Source: Pseudomonadota bacterium (GTDB taxonomy: Bacteria; Desulfobacterota; Desulfuromonadia; Geobacterales; Pseudopelobacteraceae). Taken from it: a stretch of 53,512 nucleotides of DNA. Made by a program: the position numbers and the translations under genes. The first letter of the stretch is position 1. Each line of letters starts with the position of its first letter. This document shows, in pieces, positions 1 through 8,561 of this stretch. The DNA lies in assembly GCA_019352135.1 (NCBI GenBank), contig JABBNX010000007.1, forward strand, positions 1 through 53,512, written 5' to 3'. The notes below the pieces were generated by a model. That model saw only the letters and a program-made list of their open reading frames with translations, had not been told where the DNA came from and did no database searches.

Positions 1-14
1 CGCTCTTCCGATCT
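1..14. other. Illumina TruSeq adapter remnant at contig end
   Basis: The first 14 bases, CGCTCTTCCGATCT, are identical to the 3' end of the TruSeq read-1 adapter. The next base continues a MacB-type permease reading frame read from the opposite strand. The codons over these 14 bases depart from what that family shows at this point. This is untrimmed library adapter, not genomic DNA. Confidence 0.93.
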
Positions 15-130
15 ATCATGGCAATGACTGCGGCAATGCCGATAATAATGCCGAGCATGGTCAAAAACGAACGCATCTTGTTGGTTCGCAGGGCCCGGAG
101 AGCTATTTTAAGAGTTTGAAGAATGTCCAT
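15..130 (-). CDS. MacB-type ABC transporter permease, N-terminal fragment cut by contig edge
   Basis: This is the start of an inner-membrane permease of the MacB/FtsX type. It would pair with the ABC ATPase at 7878-8561 and the adaptor at 8562-9815. About 38 residues are visible, beginning MDILQTLKIALRALRTNK and running into the hydrophobic MLGIIIGIAAVIAM, the typical first transmembrane helix of MacB permeases. The ATG is at 130-128, with a weak GGAG about 12 bases upstream. It lies 20 bases after the stop of the hsdR C-terminal fragment, so it is separated from its ATPase gene by the whole restriction-modification operon. Bases 1-14 are adapter and should not be translated. The family call is firm; the rest of the gene is missing. 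Confidence 0.85.
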
Positions 131-150
131 ATTTTTCTTGTACTCCGATA

Positions 151-459
151 TTACTCCGACCACCCACCACAAAGCGCCTCGGCCTGTTTTAACACGAGAT
201 CCACTGCATCAGCCTGCTTATCCGGCGGATACTTCCACTTTTGCAAGGTGCGCCGAACCAGAATTCGCAGCTTCGCTCGGACACTTTCACGTACCTGCCA
301 GTCAACTGTTGTGCTTTCCCGCAATTTTTCGGTAATTTCGACGGCGATCTTTTTGAGGATGTCGTCGCCCAACTCCCGCACAGCACTTTCGTTATTGGCC
401 AGGGCATCGTAAAAGGCAATTTCATCAGGTTTCAGCCCAAGAGCTTCATCTCTGGTCAT
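151..459 (-). pseudogene. hsdR: HsdR C-terminal fragment downstream of an in-frame amber codon
   Basis: The 102 residues from the ATG at 459 match the very C-terminus of type I restriction HsdR subunits (PF11867-like), with the typical LKPDEIAFYDALA, VDWQVRESVRAKLR and KYPPDKQADAVDLVLKQAE stretches. It is in the same frame as the main hsdR ORF. The two are separated only by TAG GAA GCA, so one nonsense codon, not a frameshift, divides them. AGGA lies four bases before the ATG, so reinitiation giving a separate small polypeptide is possible. The alternatives are a recent nonsense mutation that inactivates or shortens HsdR, or a base-call error. The reading frame downstream of the stop is intact, which suggests the change is recent or tolerated. 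Confidence 0.8.
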
Positions 460-465
460 TGCTTC

Positions 466-3309
466 CTAGAAATCCTTGGCCATCTGAATCAGCTCTTCGA
501 TGACTTGTGCGGTTTCTATTGCACGATTATGATACTTGCGCAGTGTTTCCAACAATCGGTCGGCGTATTTCTTTTCCAGTATTACATTGTTGTTTGTCTT
601 GGCGCGAATCTCGTCACGCAGCAGCTTCTCCAGCAGTTCAATTGCAAGATTACGGTTCTTCATGTTACGGACGTCTTCAAGGAATTCATCCGACAACAGC
701 CCAATATTAGGTTTATTGAGTCCTGCCAGGGCAAAGATGTCAGACACCCCATCGGCAACAATGGCATTATCGAGAATCTGCTTCAGGGCGCTGTTCTTCT
801 CCTCAGCTGAACGCTTCTTGTCCACGGTGGTGAACTTGGTTATGGCAGCTTTGACGGCTGCAAAGAAAGCGATCTCTTTTCTCACAGCTGACGCTTCGTC
901 CAATGTGCCACACAGCGAGTAGGCCTTGGTGATGGCAACCATGACGTCGAGAAAGCGGCGCTTGCCATCCTTTACCTTATCGATGTCCAGTATATGGTTT
1001 GCCGCCGGGACAAGAAGCTGAAGAGCTTTTGTCTCGTAACCGGTGTAATCAAACCCATTGAACATCCCGCGAATAACGTCCAGCTTTTCCAGTACAACAG
1101 CCAGAGCTTCTTCACTGCGTAATGCCGGTTCCCCTTTGCCTTTTGCATCGGTATACGTTTTGAGGGCAGATTTCAGCTCATAGGCGATGCCGATATAATC
1201 AACCACCAGCCCACCCGGCTTGTTCTTGAAAACACGATTCACGCGAGCAATCGCCTGCATCAGGTTATGCCCCTTCATCGGTTTGTCCACGTACATCGTA
1301 TGACAGCAGGGAGCATCAAAACCGGTCAGCCACATATCACGAACAATGACCAACTTCATCGCATCACCGGGATCTTTAAAACGTTTTTCCAGCCGTTTTT
1401 TAACCTGCTTGGTGTAGATGTGCGGGCGCAGCAGATCCTTATCAGCCGCCGAACCGGTCATTACAATCTTGATAACCCCCTTTTCCGGGTCAGCATCATG
1501 CCACTCAGGGCGTATATCCGTAATGGCAGTATAAAGGTTGGCGCAAATATCCCGGCTCATACAGACGATCATCCCCTTGCCGTCAAGCGTGTCTGTACGG
1601 GTCTCGAAGTGTTTCACCAGATCTTTAGCAACTTCCTTGATGCGGGGATCAGCACCGACAAGCTTCTCCAGCGTTGCCCAGTCGCCCTTGGTTCTTTCCC
1701 GTGTTGCGAGATCCTCTTCATCTTCGACAACCTCTTCAACTTCCTGGCTCAGTTTCTCAATTTCCGCCTGGTTAATATCCAGTTTGGCCAAGCGACTTTC
1801 GTAATAGATCGGCACGGTCGCGCCATCATCCACGGCATCCTGAATATCATAAATACTGACGTAGTCGCCAAAGACGGCACGGGTGTCTTTGGCCTCCAGC
1901 GCAATGGGAGTACCGGTAAAACCAATAAAAGTGGCATTGGGCAGGGCGTCGCGCAGATGCTTGGCATAACCGTAGATAAATTTGCCGGACTTTTCGCTGA
2001 AGCGCGCATTTAGGCCATATTGACTACGATGTGCTTCATCCGAGATTACCACCACATTTTCACGACCAGAGAGAAGCGGGTGTGCCTCCTCCTCTTCCAG
2101 TAATGCAAATTTCTGAACCGTAGTAAAGATGATGCCGCCCGACTGCCGCGAAGCCAGCATATTACGCAACTCTTCACGGCTATTGGCTTGTACGGGGGTT
2201 TGCTTCAGCAACTCGGAAGCGCCACAGAAGGTTGCATACAGCTGGCCGTCCAGATCGTTCCGGTCGGTTACCACTACCAGCGTTGGGTTTTTCATCTCCG
2301 GTTGTTGCAATAGTTTTCCGGCGTAACAGGCCATAGTGATACTCTTACCAGAACCCTGCGTATGCCACACCACGCCAGCCTTGCGCGATCCAGACAGAAC
2401 CTCTTTGCCGTACGTTGCCCGAGGCTCGGAGACCTCCAGCACATTCTTATCAGGTGATGAAGCGGCAATTACCGTGGCACGTACCGCCTCGCGCACCGCA
2501 TGAAACTGGTGATAACCGGCAATTTTCTTGATTACCGAGTCTCCATCCTGCTCGAACAGAATAAAGTGACGGATATAGTCAAGGAACAATTCTGGTGCGA
2601 AAAACCCCCTAACCACCGTTTCCAGCTCAAAGTGCAACTTGGGACGATCATCTTCATTGCTGATAGCCCGCCAGGGGAGAAAACGCTCCTGATTTGACGT
2701 GAGCGAACCGACACGTGCGGTAATGCCATCGCTGACAATAAGTGCTTCGTTAAAAGCAAAGAGATCGGAAATTTCTTCCTTGTAGGTCTGCAACTGGTTG
2801 AAGGCGTCCCAAATGTCTGAGTTTTCATCTGACAGGCTTTTGAGTTCAATTACAGCCAAAGGCAGTCCATTGACAAAGACAACAATATCCGGTCGGCGTG
2901 GTTGCCTGGTGCCGGTAATGGTAAATTGATTTACTACCAGAAATTCATTCTTTGATGGGTCGGCAAAGTCGATCAACTGGACATGATCGGCTCTTTTCTC
3001 CTCACCCACTGTATATTCAACAGGTATACCTTCACGCAGTAATTTGTGAAATTGGCGGTTATTATGAATCAACATCGGCTCATTGATAACTATGGCAACG
3101 TGAGCGGCCTGTTCAAGAGCGCCTGGCGGAATGTGCGGATTGATTCGAGACAAAGCGGACAACAGTTTTTCACGCAGCACAACCTGGCGATAGTCACCTC
3201 TGGCAGGGCTGTCGCCATCCGGAGCGATGTCCGGGCCATGGGCGTACTGCCAGCCGTTTTCGCGAAACCATTCAAGGCAGATGTTTTCGAGCTGGTTTTC
3301 AGTCAGCAT
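466..3309 (-). CDS. hsdR: Type I restriction endonuclease subunit HsdR, ended early by an amber codon
   Basis: This is the motor and nuclease subunit of a type I restriction-modification complex, which translocates DNA and cuts unmethylated DNA. The N-terminal nuclease core shows RRPDIVVFVNG followed by AVIELKS (PD-ExK type) near residue 145. The helicase part shows Walker A HTQGSGKS near residue 315, the DEAH box in VVISDEAHRSQYG near 422, and the motif VI-like QAIARVNR. The ATG at 3309 is preferred over a TTG at 3324: it has GGGAGG at good spacing and overlaps the upstream stop by seven bases. The protein is about 947 residues against roughly 1,040-1,050 for the family. It stops at TAG (468-466), and its natural continuation is the in-frame fragment at 151-459. 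Confidence 0.93.
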   Translation of the reverse strand: MLTENQLENICLEWFRENGWQYAHGPDIAPDGDSPARGDYRQVVLREKLLSALSRINPHIPPGALEQAAHVAIVINEPMLIHNNRQFHKLLREGIPVEYTVGEEKRADHVQLIDFADPSKNEFLVVNQFTITGTRQPRRPDIVVFVNGLPLAVIELKSLSDENSDIWDAFNQLQTYKEEISDLFAFNEALIVSDGITARVGSLTSNQERFLPWRAISNEDDRPKLHFELETVVRGFFAPELFLDYIRHFILFEQDGDSVIKKIAGYHQFHAVREAVRATVIAASSPDKNVLEVSEPRATYGKEVLSGSRKAGVVWHTQGSGKSITMACYAGKLLQQPEMKNPTLVVVTDRNDLDGQLYATFCGASELLKQTPVQANSREELRNMLASRQSGGIIFTTVQKFALLEEEEAHPLLSGRENVVVISDEAHRSQYGLNARFSEKSGKFIYGYAKHLRDALPNATFIGFTGTPIALEAKDTRAVFGDYVSIYDIQDAVDDGATVPIYYESRLAKLDINQAEIEKLSQEVEEVVEDEEDLATRERTKGDWATLEKLVGADPRIKEVAKDLVKHFETRTDTLDGKGMIVCMSRDICANLYTAITDIRPEWHDADPEKGVIKIVMTGSAADKDLLRPHIYTKQVKKRLEKRFKDPGDAMKLVIVRDMWLTGFDAPCCHTMYVDKPMKGHNLMQAIARVNRVFKNKPGGLVVDYIGIAYELKSALKTYTDAKGKGEPALRSEEALAVVLEKLDVIRGMFNGFDYTGYETKALQLLVPAANHILDIDKVKDGKRRFLDVMVAITKAYSLCGTLDEASAVRKEIAFFAAVKAAITKFTTVDKKRSAEEKNSALKQILDNAIVADGVSDIFALAGLNKPNIGLLSDEFLEDVRNMKNRNLAIELLEKLLRDEIRAKTNNNVILEKKYADRLLETLRKYHNRAIETAQVIEELIQMAKDF

Positions 3310-4814
3310 GACAGCACCTCCCAATAGCCCGTTTTGTCTGAACCGACACGCCGCAGGTGTTTGAGCTTCAGCTTGCGAATTGTTCGCTCAATCGAACTGA
3401 GAGACTTGCCACTTACAGCAGCAAGTTCCCGAAGCGTAATACTCTTGTTTCTCTGTATCTGTTCCAGCAGGTTGCGCTCGTTTTCATCAAGCCCGTCGTC
3501 ATTTACACCGTCATTTACACCGTCATTTACACCGTCATTTACACCGTTTCGGCCGGTTTGGTTCGTGCCCCAACGCATCTCAAGAATGGAATGATCGTAA
3601 GGTTCAAAAGAATCCCGCAATTGTAGGAAATGACCGATCTTCTGCCAACCATGAATAATCTTTGGCAAACCTGAACCAGCCCTTTCACCAAGGCCAATCA
3701 TCAAAAACATCTGTTGCATTGTTCGGTTGCGACAATCACTCGCACCTCCCTGCATGGCTTGTTCGGCAGGCACACGCAATAACCCTGGATTTCGGAACAG
3801 AAACCCGGAAGGCTCTTTCACTACCAATATTGAGGCACGATCACTGTAATTCGCATGCACCAGCGCATTTACGAGCGCCTCGCGCAAGGCCTGATGAATG
3901 GGTGTATCGTCTTGTCTCACATCACCCTTCAGCACAAACGGCACTTTCAGGTCTGCTATCAGTTTTTTTGACACACGACGATAAAAATCAAACAGATTGC
4001 CGGACCAGGTTCCATCAGGCACGATACGATCCAACCACCGGGTCTCGGATTGTCTATCTGCCGGACGTTCCTGATAATCAACAAAATAGAGCGGTGCCAC
4101 CTCGGTAATCGACGACCACTGACCGAACATCAGTAACCCAGCCAGTGTCATACCACTTTCACCGGTCGCGCGATCCTCACGCCAGCCGCCAAGCATCCGC
4201 AAAAAGTCCATATCATTCAGTGCCAGCCATGGATGCCCCGGTTTTTCGGCACGAAGCATGTTGCGATAAGCGTTCAGGCTGTCCATATCCAGATCAGTCA
4301 GCGAAAAACCAGTACAGATTCGTTGATCCAGGACATCTTCCACCTGCTCAGCCAGCATGCGCTTGACGGTTTCGTCATCGCAATGGCGATCACCTTCGTG
4401 CAAACGGCGATAAGTGTTACCGTTGAAGGGATTACCGTTCAGAAACACCGGCTTTTGTTTGCGGCCAGCTGGCGGTATTTCCAGCAGTATGATGTCCCCG
4501 CCGGGTAGCGCTAGCTTGCGTACATCGGTATCATTCAACAGATTGACGTTGACCTTTTGCCGGTTATTGAGAGTATTGAACAGGTCGGCAATCACCCGAT
4601 CAGCATCCGGTACTCCTCGCAGCTCATACCGGCTTTGTTTTTCTTTTACTCCCAGCACAACCAGTCCGCCATGGGTGTTGGCAAAAGCGCTATAAGTCGG
4701 CCAGAAATCGTCTGGTAATTTACCTCGCCCATCCTGTCCCGCCGCCAGTTTGCATTCTACTTCAACGGATTCGGCCAGTCGGGCGAGGTCTTCAAGGGAG
4801 GTGATTTCGATCAT
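3303..4814 (-). CDS. AlbA_2 (Schlafen-like) domain protein with GHKL-like ATPase and winged helix, inside the RM operon
   Basis: The 503-residue protein starts with an AlbA_2/Schlafen-AlbA putative DNA- or RNA-binding region (ESVEVECKLA, FANTHGGLVVLGV; about residues 15-135). A second part near residues 305-400 resembles the HATPase_c_4 segment of the COG2865 family (HQALREALVNALVHANY, IGLGERAGSGLPKII). A Gly-Val-Asn-Asp repeat linker near residue 430 precedes a C-terminal winged helix (SITLRELAAVSGKSLSSIERTIRK). The gene overlaps hsdS by ATGA (4811-4814) and hsdR by seven bases, so the three are translationally coupled. Such proteins are common passengers of type I RM loci. Their role is not established; regulation of the locus or a defence accessory function are both inferences. 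Confidence 0.88.
   Translation of the reverse strand: MIEITSLEDLARLAESVEVECKLAAGQDGRGKLPDDFWPTYSAFANTHGGLVVLGVKEKQSRYELRGVPDADRVIADLFNTLNNRQKVNVNLLNDTDVRKLALPGGDIILLEIPPAGRKQKPVFLNGNPFNGNTYRRLHEGDRHCDDETVKRMLAEQVEDVLDQRICTGFSLTDLDMDSLNAYRNMLRAEKPGHPWLALNDMDFLRMLGGWREDRATGESGMTLAGLLMFGQWSSITEVAPLYFVDYQERPADRQSETRWLDRIVPDGTWSGNLFDFYRRVSKKLIADLKVPFVLKGDVRQDDTPIHQALREALVNALVHANYSDRASILVVKEPSGFLFRNPGLLRVPAEQAMQGGASDCRNRTMQQMFLMIGLGERAGSGLPKIIHGWQKIGHFLQLRDSFEPYDHSILEMRWGTNQTGRNGVNDGVNDGVNDGVNDDGLDENERNLLEQIQRNKSITLRELAAVSGKSLSSIERTIRKLKLKHLRRVGSDKTGYWEVLSC
3498..3545. repeat. Perfect 4 x 12 bp in-frame tandem repeat
   Basis: Four identical copies of GTCATTTACACC (plus strand) run without interruption at 3498-3509, 3510-3521, 3522-3533 and 3534-3545. 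On the coding strand each unit is four codons, giving a Gly-Val-Asn-Asp repeat in the linker between the ATPase-like part and the winged helix of the AlbA_2 protein. Because the unit is a multiple of three, gain or loss of copies would change linker length without breaking the frame. Confidence 0.97.
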
Positions 4815-6142
4815 GCTGCCTCCTCTGCAAACGTCACAGCCAACTCCCCTGACAGCAGTTTAGGGAGCAGCGTGTCGCGGAGGGTGGCGAGGGTGCGGGA
4901 TTCACGTACCTTGGATGTAATCTCTGCATACAGCGGCTCAACTGCTTCCTGAAAAGCTGTGAGTACCTTTTCACACGGTACAAGTACACGCATCTGTCGA
5001 AAGTTGGTCTTGCTGATTTCGGCAAAGGTTGTACCGCTGCCGCGTTGCTTGATTGCATCAAGACTCGCTGTTGTCCATTGCAGAACATAGGCGTTTGGCA
5101 GGCGCTTGTTGCAAATCATTGCGATGAAACCTTGGTTTATCGAAACGGGGATCATGGTTAGTGTAAGATAGCCGATTGGTGCGCGGGAAGAAAGCAATAC
5201 AGTGCCTATGGGAAGTTGCCCGGAGCTGATTTTATTTACCCCAGCCGCAGAAATTGTTCTTGCCGAGTCAATCAGTACTTTATCCGGTTGTTTCGAGAGA
5301 TCTTTCGGCGTAATCCAGGCAAAATCACCATCCCAAAAATCAGGATTAGCTGTGCTGGGCGTACCTCCACCGCATACCGTGACTTCATCCCCGATTGCGC
5401 TTACTTCCCACCCCCTCGGAATCTTCCCCAGCTCCGAATCCACCAGTTCATCCGGGAACAGCGCCATAATTTCCGGCGTCAGACCGGGGCGATCGCCGCT
5501 ACGGATGCGGACTGGCTCGAAATCCACAAACCAAAAATTGAATATGGCCTGCACCATCTGTTCGAGAGTCTGGTTGATTTGGCGGTTAATGGCGATCTTG
5601 TTGGTCAACGCCATTGCAATGTTTTCAATCTGCTTTTTGGCTTCAATCGGAGGAATGGGTATTGGTAATTCCCTTACATCACCAAGGTTCAGCGTCTTTT
5701 GTACGGTTGTGTTTGCCCTCTCATCATGAAACTGCTGAACCTCCCTTGTTTGAAGACAAATATTTATCCAGTTTGCTCCTATTTCAGGCTTGGGCCGAAT
5801 TACTGCGATGGCACGAGCAATGTTCCAGCCTGCCAATTCTTTCGGAACAACAACGCTCTGGCCTGTTGAACCAACTAAAGTAAGTAAAACTTCACCACCT
5901 TCAAGGCGTGTTCTTTTGTATTTGCTTTCTATCTCAGGCGTAACTTGCATTACATCATCGAGTCGAAGCTGGCCGTTATTTACATTGTTGACCCGTATTA
6001 TTGGGATTCCACCTTCAACATGGATTCCTGGTTGCACGATACCGTATGAAAGAGTCCTATCGCTAGTACAGTCAATGAGTTTTTTGTAGGTCCACCCTTC
6101 GAGCGGATGCTCTGTGAATGGAAAATGCTGCTCAGATTGCAT
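4811..6142 (-). CDS. hsdS: Type I restriction-modification specificity subunit HsdS
   Basis: This is the DNA-recognition subunit that sets the target sequence for both HsdM and HsdR. It is 443 residues and has two half-subunits, each a target recognition domain followed by a conserved helical spacer. The first half contains IPIIRVNNVNNGQL and ends in the central conserved region around IPIPPIEAKKQIENIA and NFWFVDFEPVR (about residues 160-215). The second half repeats this plan and ends in TLRDTLLPKLLSGEL. The ATG at 6142 overlaps the hsdM stop by 11 bases; an upstream TTG at 6148 is less likely. Both recognition domains appear intact, so a bipartite target is expected, but the sequence it recognises cannot be read from here. 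Confidence 0.94.
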   Translation of the reverse strand: MQSEQHFPFTEHPLEGWTYKKLIDCTSDRTLSYGIVQPGIHVEGGIPIIRVNNVNNGQLRLDDVMQVTPEIESKYKRTRLEGGEVLLTLVGSTGQSVVVPKELAGWNIARAIAVIRPKPEIGANWINICLQTREVQQFHDERANTTVQKTLNLGDVRELPIPIPPIEAKKQIENIAMALTNKIAINRQINQTLEQMVQAIFNFWFVDFEPVRIRSGDRPGLTPEIMALFPDELVDSELGKIPRGWEVSAIGDEVTVCGGGTPSTANPDFWDGDFAWITPKDLSKQPDKVLIDSARTISAAGVNKISSGQLPIGTVLLSSRAPIGYLTLTMIPVSINQGFIAMICNKRLPNAYVLQWTTASLDAIKQRGSGTTFAEISKTNFRQMRVLVPCEKVLTAFQEAVEPLYAEITSKVRESRTLATLRDTLLPKLLSGELAVTFAEEAA

Positions 6143-7838
6143 AGCCAAGTCCCGCTAAACCCTGTTTTATCTGCTTTTCCAACTCAGTACTCTGTGTAAA
6201 CTGTCCTTTCAACTGCACCGTCAGCCGCGTCATCTTTTCCGCAAACAGCTCCCCGTCGTCCACTTCATCCAGCGCCCCGACGTAACGCCCAGGGGTCAGC
6301 ACATGGCTGTTTTTGCGGATATTTTCGAGAGTGGCGGACTTGCAGAAGCCAGAAATGTCCTCGTAACTTTCGTTTTTCTGCCAGTTGTGAAATGTACGGG
6401 TGATTTTGTGGATGTCATCCAGTGTGAAATCCCTGAGCACGCGGTCTTTCATATATCCCAGCTGTCGCGCATCAATAAAGAGAAAACGCCCCTTGCGATT
6501 GGCGTATTTAAGCCCGTTCTCACGCTCTCCCTTATTCTTGGTCAAAAACCAGATACAAGCCGGAATCTGGGTGTTGGTGAAAAGTTGCCCCGGAAGGGCC
6601 ACCATGCACTCGACAAGATCGCGCTCGATCAACTCTTTGCGAATTTCCCCTTCATTGTTGGTGTTGGAACTCATGGAACCATTGGCCAGGAGCAGGGCCA
6701 AACTGCCGCTGGGAGCCAGATGATAAAGCATATGCTGTAACCAGGCGAAGTTGGCGTTCCCCTGCGGTGGGATGCCATGCTTCCAGCGGGGATCACCGGT
6801 CAGTTTTTCATTCCACCATTCCTTCATGTTGAATGGTGGATTGGCCATCACGAAATCGGCTCGTAAGTCAGGATGCAAGTCATTGAGAAAGGAATCAGCG
6901 GGGCCTTTGCCAAAGTTGAAGTCGATACCCCTTATAGCCATATTCATTGCCGCCAGCCGCCATGTGGTGGGGTTGCTTTCCTGACCATAGACGCTGATCT
7001 TCTTTTTCTGTTCTTCGGCCCGGTAATGGCGCTCAGTTGCGTGGGCCTCGATGAATTCTTCGCTTTGGACGAAGAAACCTCCCGAACCCATGGCAGGGTC
7101 ATACACCCGCCCCTTGAATGGCTGGAGCATTTCTACAATCAATGTGACGATGCTTTTGGGGGTATAATACTGGCCACCCTTTTTACCTTCGGCCAGCGCG
7201 AATTCGCCAAGGAAGTACTCATAGACATGACCGAGTATATCTTTACTCTTGAGGTTGAGTGGTTTGCCGTTAAACTCCTTGGCATGAAAGTTGGCATTTG
7301 AGAAGAGATCAATTAATTCGCCAAGTTTGTGCGACTCAATCTGTAATTGAGTGAAGCGTTTATCAAGAATGTTCTTTAGTTTGGGATTTTCCCGCTCAAT
7401 CGCCTCCATGGCATTATCAATCAGCCAACCGGCGGAGCGCATTTTCTCAGGCTTACCTTCGCCGGTTGTCCAAGGGAGTTCAACTCCCAACGCCAATTTG
7501 GCGCAGTCACGCAGCATCTGCCAGCGTGCCTCTACCGGCACCCAGAAGACATTCTTCTCAATATAGTAATCACGAACTTCTAGCTCGTCGGCAAAAGCTT
7601 GTTCATAGCCAATGCCGTAATCTGTCGCATCAATGAAGTAATCGCTGCCTTCAGTCGTAAACTGGATGCGCAGTTCTTCCTGCCGTTCCTCGAAGGCATC
7701 GCTCACATATTTGAGAAATACCAATCCCAGGATGACATGCTTGTAAACCGCCGCATCCAACGACGGCAGTAGTTTATTTGCAGAGGTCCAGAGTTTTTTT
7801 TCAAGATCGTTGAAGAACTGCTGTTCGACTTGATGCAT
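6132..7838 (-). CDS. hsdM: Type I restriction-modification N6-adenine methyltransferase HsdM
   Basis: This is the modification subunit, which transfers a methyl group from S-adenosylmethionine to adenine in the HsdS target. The 568-residue protein has an HsdM N-terminal helical domain (residues ~5-180), the SAM-binding motif I DPAMGSGGFF near residue 244 and the catalytic NPPFN near residue 332. An extended C-terminal region follows, for contact with HsdS. Its ATG at 7838 has AAGGA about ten bases upstream. It is the first RM gene and begins 39 bases after the stop of the efflux ATPase gene, with no clear promoter between, so the RM genes may be read through from the efflux operon. Length and motifs are normal. 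Confidence 0.95.
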   Translation of the reverse strand: MHQVEQQFFNDLEKKLWTSANKLLPSLDAAVYKHVILGLVFLKYVSDAFEERQEELRIQFTTEGSDYFIDATDYGIGYEQAFADELEVRDYYIEKNVFWVPVEARWQMLRDCAKLALGVELPWTTGEGKPEKMRSAGWLIDNAMEAIERENPKLKNILDKRFTQLQIESHKLGELIDLFSNANFHAKEFNGKPLNLKSKDILGHVYEYFLGEFALAEGKKGGQYYTPKSIVTLIVEMLQPFKGRVYDPAMGSGGFFVQSEEFIEAHATERHYRAEEQKKKISVYGQESNPTTWRLAAMNMAIRGIDFNFGKGPADSFLNDLHPDLRADFVMANPPFNMKEWWNEKLTGDPRWKHGIPPQGNANFAWLQHMLYHLAPSGSLALLLANGSMSSNTNNEGEIRKELIERDLVECMVALPGQLFTNTQIPACIWFLTKNKGERENGLKYANRKGRFLFIDARQLGYMKDRVLRDFTLDDIHKITRTFHNWQKNESYEDISGFCKSATLENIRKNSHVLTPGRYVGALDEVDDGELFAEKMTRLTVQLKGQFTQSTELEKQIKQGLAGLGYAI

Positions 7839-7877
7839 ATAATTAATCCTTAGCGGTACATTATTTCTGACAAGTGT

Positions 7878-8561
7878 TTACTTCTTCGTATCAGCGATAA
7901 TCAATCCATCTTTGAAAGTGATCTGCCGCCCTGCATAAGCCGCGACATCATGCTCGTGAGTGACCATGATGATTGTTATACCCTGACGGTTGAGATCCGT
8001 AAAAAGCCCCATGATTTCTTCGGTAGTGCTGCTGTCCAGATTTCCTGTCGGCTCATCCGCTAAAATTACAGCGGGATTGTTGACCAGGGCGCGAGCGATG
8101 GCGACCCGTTGCTGCTGGCCGCCGGAGAGCTGGCTGGGGTGATTGTTTTCCTTACCGGCCAAGCCGACCTGTTCCATCGCAATCAGGGCTTTTTGCCGCC
8201 GTTCTTTAGAATGAAGGCCGGCGTACACCAATGGCAGTTCAACGTTTTCTATCGCCGGAGTACGGGCCAGCAGATTGAATCCCTGGAACACAAACCCGAG
8301 TTTTTTGTTACGGATGCCTGCCAATTGGTCGGTCGTCATCTTCCCCACATCCACGCCATCAAGAAGATAACAGCCAGAGGTGGGGCGATCCAGGCAACCC
8401 AGAATATTCATGCTGGTTGATTTGCCACTGCCGGAGGCCCCCATAATAGCGACAAATTCACCCGCGGCAATGTCAAAGGAAACTCCTTTAAGAGCCTCGA
8501 ATGTCTGGTCTCCCATGATGAAAACCCGGTGTATATCGGATAAAGAAATGACGCTGTTCAT
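7878..8561 (-). CDS. MacB/LolD-type ABC transporter ATP-binding protein
   Basis: This 227-residue ABC ATPase would drive a MacB-type tripartite efflux or lipoprotein-release system. Visible motifs are Walker [10 protein letters not shown] at residues 41-49, signature LSGGQQQR near 143, Walker [15 protein letters not shown] near 160-173, and the switch histidine in VTHEHD. Its ATG directly follows the stop of the adaptor gene with no gap, so the two are translationally coupled. In this family the permease gene normally comes next. Here the hsdM-hsdS-AlbA_2-hsdR block intervenes and the permease start appears only at 130. The C-terminus ([10 protein letters not shown]) looks complete, so the insertion did not break the gene. 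Confidence 0.92.
   Translation of the reverse strand: MNSVISLSDIHRVFIMGDQTFEALKGVSFDIAAGEFVAIMGASGSGKSTSMNILGCLDRPTSGCYLLDGVDVGKMTTDQLAGIRNKKLGFVFQGFNLLARTPAIENVELPLVYAGLHSKERRQKALIAMEQVGLAGKENNHPSQLSGGQQQRVAIARALVNNPAVILADEPTGNLDSSTTEEIMGLFTDLNRQGITIIMVTHEHDVAAYAGRQITFKDGLIIADTKK

Noticed and set aside
466-468. Pyrrolysine insertion or programmed readthrough at the hsdR amber codon
   Set aside because: No pylT, pylS or recoding hairpin is visible, and a single event in a variable defence gene is better explained by mutation, reinitiation or error.
1267-2013. Plus-strand 248-codon open frame
   Set aside because: It is antisense to the conserved helicase part of hsdR and has no recognisable family.
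3498-3545. CRISPR-like repeat
   Set aside because: The 12-bp units are directly joined with no spacers and lie inside an open reading frame.
151-7838. Integrated mobile element carrying the RM genes
   Set aside because: No integrase, transposase, target duplication or terminal inverted repeat was found at either boundary, so only a localised gene insertion can be proposed.
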